Source: Defluviicoccus sp. (GTDB lineage Bacteria; Pseudomonadota; Alphaproteobacteria; MPNO01). Taken from it: DNA of 9,897 nucleotides. The notes under the pieces are model-generated. The model did no database searches. It had not been told where the DNA came from and was given only the letters and a program-made list of their open reading frames with translations. A program made the translations under genes and the position numbers. Below are positions 6,495-9,897 of this stretch, piece after piece (the first letter of the stretch is position 1; each line of letters starts with the position of its first letter). The stretch spans positions 3,051 to 12,947 of the forward strand of contig JAPPHW010000445.1 of the NCBI GenBank assembly GCA_028820945.1, given 5' to 3'.

Positions 6495-8050
6495 TGCACG
6501 AGCTCGACTACGCGCATTTCCACCCGGCCTCCGAGCGCGAGGCCGAATTCATCCGGGACACTATCTGGAAGGCCGACAATGTCGAGCTGACCACGGTCGG
6601 CGTCGACGTGGGCTCGTCGACCTCGCACCTGATGTTCGCGCGCGTTCATTTGCAGCGCCTGTCGGAGGCGCTGTCGAGCCGCTTCGTTGTGGTCGATCGC
6701 GACGTGCTGTGGCGCTCGCCGATCCTGCTCACCCCCTACCGGCCGGACTACACGATCGACGCGGGCTCGCTCAAGCTCTTCTTCGACGACGCGTTCCGAG
6801 AGGCCGGGCTCACCCCGGAGGACATCGATTCGGGCGCGGTAATCCTGACCGGGGAGGCGCTCAAGCGGGTCAACGCGCGCGCGATCGCCGATTTGTTCGC
6901 CGAGGAGACCGGCAAGTTCGTCTGCGCTTCCGCCGGCCACAACCTCGAATCGACGATGGCGGCGCACGGCTCGGGCGCGGTCAAGCTGTCGAAGGCCGAG
7001 GACAAGGTCTTCCTCAACGTCGACATCGGCGGCGGCACCACAAAGTTCGCGCTGTGCCAGGGGGGTGAGATCGTTTCCACGGCGGCGGTCGCGGTTGGCG
7101 GGCGGCTCATCGCGCATGACGACAACGGCGCGTTGGTCCGCGTCGAGGGTCCGGCGCGGCGGATTGCCGAAGATGCCGGCATTTCGCTCGTCCCCGGCGC
7201 CGCGCTCGATCCCGGCGACCGCCGGGCGCTGGTGCGGCGCATGGTGGACGTGCTGGTCGGCGCGATCCGTCAGGACGAGCCGGACGCTCTCGCCCGCGAC
7301 CTCCTGGTCACGCCGCCGCTCGATAAATCGCCCCGGCCCGACGTGATCTCGTTCTCGGGCGGGGTCTCGGAATACATCTACGAGAGGGAGGGCGACCCGC
7401 ACGGCGACCTCGGCAAATCGCTCGCGCATCACATCCACCACGCGCTGACCGAGGGGCGCATCCCCTACCCCGTCTACGACCCGGGCCAGGGCATCCGCGC
7501 GACCGTGGTCGGCGCTTCGCAGTTCTCGGTCCAGGTCTCGGGCAACACCATCATGGTCTCGGACGAGGCGGCGCTGCCGCTCCGCAACGTGCCGGTGGTG
7601 CGCATCCGCGCCGACCTCTCGGGCGATATCGAACCGGCGACGGTCGAAACCGAGATCGGCGCGGCGCTCGCGCGCAACGACATCGACCCGACCGAGACCA
7701 ACGTCGCGCTCGCCTTCCGCTGGGAAGGGCTGCCGCTGCACGGAAGGCTGCACGACCTCGCCACCGGGCTCCGCGACGGGCTGCGCGGCGTGCTGGCCGA
7801 GAAGCGGCCCATCGTCCTGATGATGGAGGGCGACACCGGACGCACACTCGGCCACATCCTGGCGGATGAATTCGACGTCGGGGTCGACATCGTCTCTGTC
7901 GACGGGGTGCAGCTCAAGGATCTCGACTATGTCGATATCGGCGAGATGATCCACCCGACCGAGGTGGTGCCGCTGATCATCAAGTCGCTCCTGTTCTCGA
8001 CGCCCGATGCCAGCGCCGAGGCTTCGGCCGCTTCGCATGTCGCGGCGTGA
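6494..8050 (+). CDS. eutA: EutA-family protein (ethanolamine ammonia-lyase reactivating factor-like ATPase)
   Basis: EutA proteins are ASKHA-fold ATPases that restore ethanolamine ammonia-lyase by exchanging damaged cobalamin for fresh adenosylcobalamin. This 518-residue protein shows the family along its whole length. Phosphate-1 loop is TVGVDVGSSTSHLMFAR (34-50) and phosphate-2 loop NVDIGGGTTKFAL (175-187), followed by VGGRLI. The adenosine-side motif is SFSGGVSEYIY (286-296). Then come YDPGQGIRATVVGASQ (328-343), LPLRNVPVV (361-369) and a C-terminal DGVQLKDLDYVDIGEM (470-485) ending in VVPLIIKSLLF. Escherichia EutA is about 467 residues; the extra length is a roughly 30-residue N-terminal lead and a longer tail rich in Ala and Ser. 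The start at 6494 overlaps the cupin stop by one base; the open frame upstream of it is cupin shadow. No eutB, eutC, eutL/K/M/N or cobalamin adenosyltransferase gene is in the window. Confidence 0.93.
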   Translation: MHELDYAHFHPASEREAEFIRDTIWKADNVELTTVGVDVGSSTSHLMFARVHLQRLSEALSSRFVVVDRDVLWRSPILLTPYRPDYTIDAGSLKLFFDDAFREAGLTPEDIDSGAVILTGEALKRVNARAIADLFAEETGKFVCASAGHNLESTMAAHGSGAVKLSKAEDKVFLNVDIGGGTTKFALCQGGEIVSTAAVAVGGRLIAHDDNGALVRVEGPARRIAEDAGISLVPGAALDPGDRRALVRRMVDVLVGAIRQDEPDALARDLLVTPPLDKSPRPDVISFSGGVSEYIYEREGDPHGDLGKSLAHHIHHALTEGRIPYPVYDPGQGIRATVVGASQFSVQVSGNTIMVSDEAALPLRNVPVVRIRADLSGDIEPATVETEIGAALARNDIDPTETNVALAFRWEGLPLHGRLHDLATGLRDGLRGVLAEKRPIVLMMEGDTGRTLGHILADEFDVGVDIVSVDGVQLKDLDYVDIGEMIHPTEVVPLIIKSLLFSTPDASAEASAASHVAA

Positions 8051-8092
8051 CGGCACGAATTCACCGTTCCTGTACTCCGAGAGAGGTCGATA

Positions 8093-8272
8093 ATGAGGAA
8101 ATGGATCGCCCGCGCCCTTGCGTTCGCCGCCGCCGCGGCACCCGGAACCGCGCTCGCCCATCACGGCGGACCGCGGGATATCGCCGTCGGGATCGGCGCC
8201 GCGGCAGTCGCGATAGCCGTTGTGCTCGTATGCCTGGGCGTCCGGGCGTACCGGAGGCGCGCGCGCGCCTAG
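8093..8272 (+). CDS. Small membrane-anchored protein with signal peptide (59 residues)
   Basis: I do not recognise this gene. It encodes 59 residues from an ATG with GAGAGG (8081-8086) 6 bases upstream. Residues 1-22 look like a Sec signal peptide: Arg2 and Lys3, an alanine-rich hydrophobic core, and an ALA-like cleavage site before His23-His24. A second hydrophobic segment spans about 29-50 and is followed by an Arg-rich tail (residues 51-58), a typical stop-transfer arrangement. The mature form would be a single-span membrane peptide with a very short outside segment HHGGPRD and an arginine-rich cytoplasmic end; otherwise it is a two-span hairpin. It lies 42 bases after eutA and about 90 bases before the MFS gene, so it may be a small partner of the transporter. 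Confidence 0.65.
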   Translation: MRKWIARALAFAAAAAPGTALAHHGGPRDIAVGIGAAAVAIAVVLVCLGVRAYRRRARA

Positions 8273-8363
8273 GGCGCACCCGTTTTCCGCCGAGTCCTCT
8301 CCCTGCCTTATCCCCCTCGTCACGGTCGGCCTGCGCCGACCATGACGTGAGGGAGTCCCTCCG
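8273..8363 (+). other. Intergenic region upstream of the MFS gene
   Basis: This 91-bp gap contains an imperfect 12-base inverted repeat (8318-8329 / 8336-8347) and then the ribosome-binding site GAGGGA (8349-8354) of the MFS gene, itself part of a small GAGGGA-G-TCCCTC palindrome (8349-8361). No T tract follows the large hairpin, so I do not call a terminator. No clear promoter hexamers were found. Confidence 0.45.
8318..8347 (+). repeat. Imperfect inverted repeat next to the MFS ribosome-binding site
   Basis: The arms CGTCACGGTCGG and CCGACCATGACG pair over 12 positions with one C/A mismatch, around a 6-base loop CCTGCG. The stem ends one base before the GAGGGA ribosome-binding site, so as RNA it could affect transporter translation, and as DNA it could be an operator. 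Which of these applies cannot be told from sequence. Confidence 0.5.
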
Positions 8364-9560
8364 GTGACGGCGGCCGCGCCGGCCCTTCGCCGCGAGGTCG
8401 AGGCGGTCGGCCTCATCAGCGCGGCGCACTTTCTCAGCCACTTCTATCAGCTCGCCCTGCCGCCGCTGTTCATCCTGATCCGCGACGATATCGGGATAAG
8501 CTTCCTCGCCCTTGGCTCGACGATCGCGGCCTACAACATCGCAACCGCGGTCCTGCAAACGCCGATCGGCTTCCTGGTCGATCGGATCGGCGCGCGCGGC
8601 GTGTTGATCGCGGGACTCGCGGTCAACGCGGCCGCGATGGCGGCGGCGGGGCTCGCGGAGTCCTACTGGGCGATGATGGCGGCGATGATGGCGGCGGGCG
8701 TGGGCAACGCGGTCTTCCATCCCGCAGACTTCGCGCTGCTGTCGTCGTCGGTGGACGACCGCCGGCTGGGACGCGCGTTCAGCGTTCATTCGCTGTCCGG
8801 ATCGCTCGGTTTCGCAGCCGCCCCGGTGTTCATGCTGTTCATGGCGAGCGTGTGGGATTGGCGGACGGCGCTGATCGCGGCCGGCGCCGCCGGTCTCGCG
8901 CTCGCCTGCGTGATGCCGGCATTCTCCGGCTCGATCCGCGACAACCGCGCGCGCGAACGAAAGCAGAGGAGCGGCGACTGGACCCTTCTGTTCGACCGTA
9001 CGATCCTTTCCTTCTTCGGGTTTTACGCGCTTTCGGCGGCGGCGGGCGCCGGTATCAGCGGCTTCTCCGTCGTCGCCTTCATCGCGATCTACGGCGCGAG
9101 CCCGGAGCTCGCGGGCGGGATACTGACCGCGTTCTACCTGCTGACGGGGCTCGGCGTCGCCGCGGGCGGCTATATCGCCGACCGGTCGCACCGACCGGAT
9201 GCCGTGCTCGGCATCTGCTACGCGGCGGCGGCATGCGCCCTGATCGCGGTCGCGACCGGCGCGCTCGCGTTCTGGCTCGTCGCGGCCGCCTTCTGCCTCG
9301 CCGGGGTGTTCCGGGGTATCGTCAATCCGAGCCGCGACGTGCTGCTCAAGCGCCTGACGCCGGCGGGAGCCGTCGGCACCGTGTTCGGCTTCGTCACCAC
9401 CGGTTTCAATGTCGGGCTGGGAACGGCGCCGGTGCTCTACGGCTGGATGATGGATCTGGGGCGTCCCGACGCCGTGTTCTGGATCGCCGCCGGGTTCACC
9501 GTGCTGACCATCGGCATCGTCTTCGCGGCCCGCCGCCCGGTCGCGGGCCCGGCCGTTTGA
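8364..9560 (+). CDS. Major facilitator superfamily transporter
   Basis: This 398-residue polytopic membrane protein has about 12 hydrophobic segments in two halves, separated by a charged central loop at about 188-208 (DNRARERKQRSGD). The MFS motif A is GFLVDRIGAR (69-78), in the loop after helix 2. The N-terminal half, with AHFLSHFYQLALPPLF (21-36) and GNAVFHPADFALLS (114-127), resembles the fosmidomycin-resistance (Fsr)-like and related drug/metabolite carriers, so direction of transport is uncertain. GTG at 8364 is the start, with GAGGGA 9 bases upstream; the ATG at 8342 is closed at once by a stop. In this cluster it could import the growth substrate or export a product. It is followed after 51 bases by the Pht5-like gene. 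Confidence 0.93.
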   Translation: MTAAAPALRREVEAVGLISAAHFLSHFYQLALPPLFILIRDDIGISFLALGSTIAAYNIATAVLQTPIGFLVDRIGARGVLIAGLAVNAAAMAAAGLAESYWAMMAAMMAAGVGNAVFHPADFALLSSSVDDRRLGRAFSVHSLSGSLGFAAAPVFMLFMASVWDWRTALIAAGAAGLALACVMPAFSGSIRDNRARERKQRSGDWTLLFDRTILSFFGFYALSAAAGAGISGFSVVAFIAIYGASPELAGGILTAFYLLTGLGVAAGGYIADRSHRPDAVLGICYAAAACALIAVATGALAFWLVAAAFCLAGVFRGIVNPSRDVLLKRLTPAGAVGTVFGFVTTGFNVGLGTAPVLYGWMMDLGRPDAVFWIAAGFTVLTIGIVFAARRPVAGPAV

Positions 9561-9611
9561 CAGCGCGCCGACGCAGCCCGCCATAATGGCGAGACCGGAG
9601 GAGGGAAATTC
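9561..9611 (+). other. Short spacer with strong ribosome-binding site
   Basis: This 51-bp spacer lies between the MFS gene and the last gene. It ends in the purine-rich GGAGGAGGG (9597-9605), 6 bases from the ATG, the strongest Shine-Dalgarno on the plus strand. A CATAATG stretch at 9582-9588 could be a -10 element but has no obvious -35. No terminator is visible. Confidence 0.45.
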
Positions 9612-9897
9612 ATGGCCGATCTGGAGCTCTCGATCGCGCTGGAGCGCTACGACCGCCACGTGCCGTTCTTCATGGGTCTGGTCGAGCCGCCGGAGGGGCT
9701 CAAGTTAAAGCCGCTCGAGGTCGGAATGGCGCCGCCCAGGCGCGACGGCGTCGACCGTCACCGGCGCTTCCTGGAAAAGGGAGAGTTCGACGTCGCCGAG
9801 ACGTCGCTTTCCTCCCACATCATCGCCACCGCCCGCGGCGCCCCCTTCGTCGGCATCCCGGTGTTCCCGCGCCGGCTGTTCTCGCAGAACCATATCT
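9612..9897 (+). CDS. Pht5-like protein, 4,5-dihydroxyphthalate decarboxylase family (partial, C-terminus cut by window edge)
   Basis: Ninety-five codons are visible before the right edge. The N-terminus matches the family that includes 4,5-dihydroxyphthalate decarboxylase and proteins often labelled ABC transporter substrate-binding, which share a periplasmic-binding-protein type II fold. Supporting segments are LSIALERYDRHVPFFMG (6-22), the FLEKGEFDVAETSLSSHI block (53-70), and GAPFVGIPVFPRRLFSQNHI (76-95), all at the spacing expected for the family. There is no signal peptide, so it is probably a cytoplasmic enzyme rather than a transport receptor. A decarboxylation role on an aromatic or enolic acid is suggested by family only. 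It has a strong ribosome-binding site and follows the MFS gene at 51 bases. Confidence 0.8.
   Translation, partial: MADLELSIALERYDRHVPFFMGLVEPPEGLKLKPLEVGMAPPRRDGVDRHRRFLEKGEFDVAETSLSSHIIATARGAPFVGIPVFPRRLFSQNHI

Noticed and set aside
6476..8416. A 646-codon minus-strand open frame opposite eutA
   Set aside because: It mirrors the EutA frame and reads through two intergenic regions; composition is Arg/Asp/Gly-rich with no domain.
8061..9659. A 532-codon minus-strand frame opposite the MFS gene
   Set aside because: It is a shadow of a hydrophobic transporter gene: the complement of Ala/Leu/Gly codons gives Arg/Asp/Glu-rich peptide, and it also crosses the small membrane-peptide gene.

Overview
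The window is very GC-rich with strong third-position GC bias, compact gene spacing and frequent GTG starts. The gene families and their style point to an alphaproteobacterium; this is inference from composition and gene content, since no rRNA or phylogenetic marker is present. No tRNA, rRNA, IS element, CRISPR array or phage gene was seen.

Layout: two gene blocks diverge from a 64-bp region at 4137-4200. The left block is read on the minus strand. It starts with an enolase-superfamily acid sugar dehydratase that matches D-tartrate dehydratase at every catalytic position (4136-2970). A three-subunit molybdenum hydroxylase follows in the coxM-coxS-coxL order: FAD subunit 2901-2041, [2Fe-2S] subunit 2028-1549, and molybdopterin subunit from GTG 1556, running off the left edge. 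The right block is read on the plus strand: a VOC-fold protein (4201-4602), a DUF1989 / urea-carboxylase-associated protein (4608-5228), a two-domain cupin (5370-6494), an EutA-type ATPase (6494-8050), a 59-residue membrane-anchored peptide (8093-8272), an MFS transporter (8364-9560) and the start of a Pht5-like protein of the 4,5-dihydroxyphthalate decarboxylase family (9612 to the right edge).

How they may work together: the set reads as a small-molecule catabolic locus, with an uptake or efflux carrier, a dehydratase, an oxidising hydroxylase, and a group of accessory or hydrolytic enzymes of unknown substrate. The most unusual element is EutA, normally the ATP-dependent reactivating factor of adenosylcobalamin-dependent ethanolamine ammonia-lyase. 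Here it appears without EutB/EutC or any microcompartment gene, and its start codon shares a base with the stop codon of the bicupin. That cupin-EutA pair, next to a lone DUF1989 protein, is the best candidate for an undescribed system. No regulator lies in the window, so the inducer and true substrate cannot be read from it.
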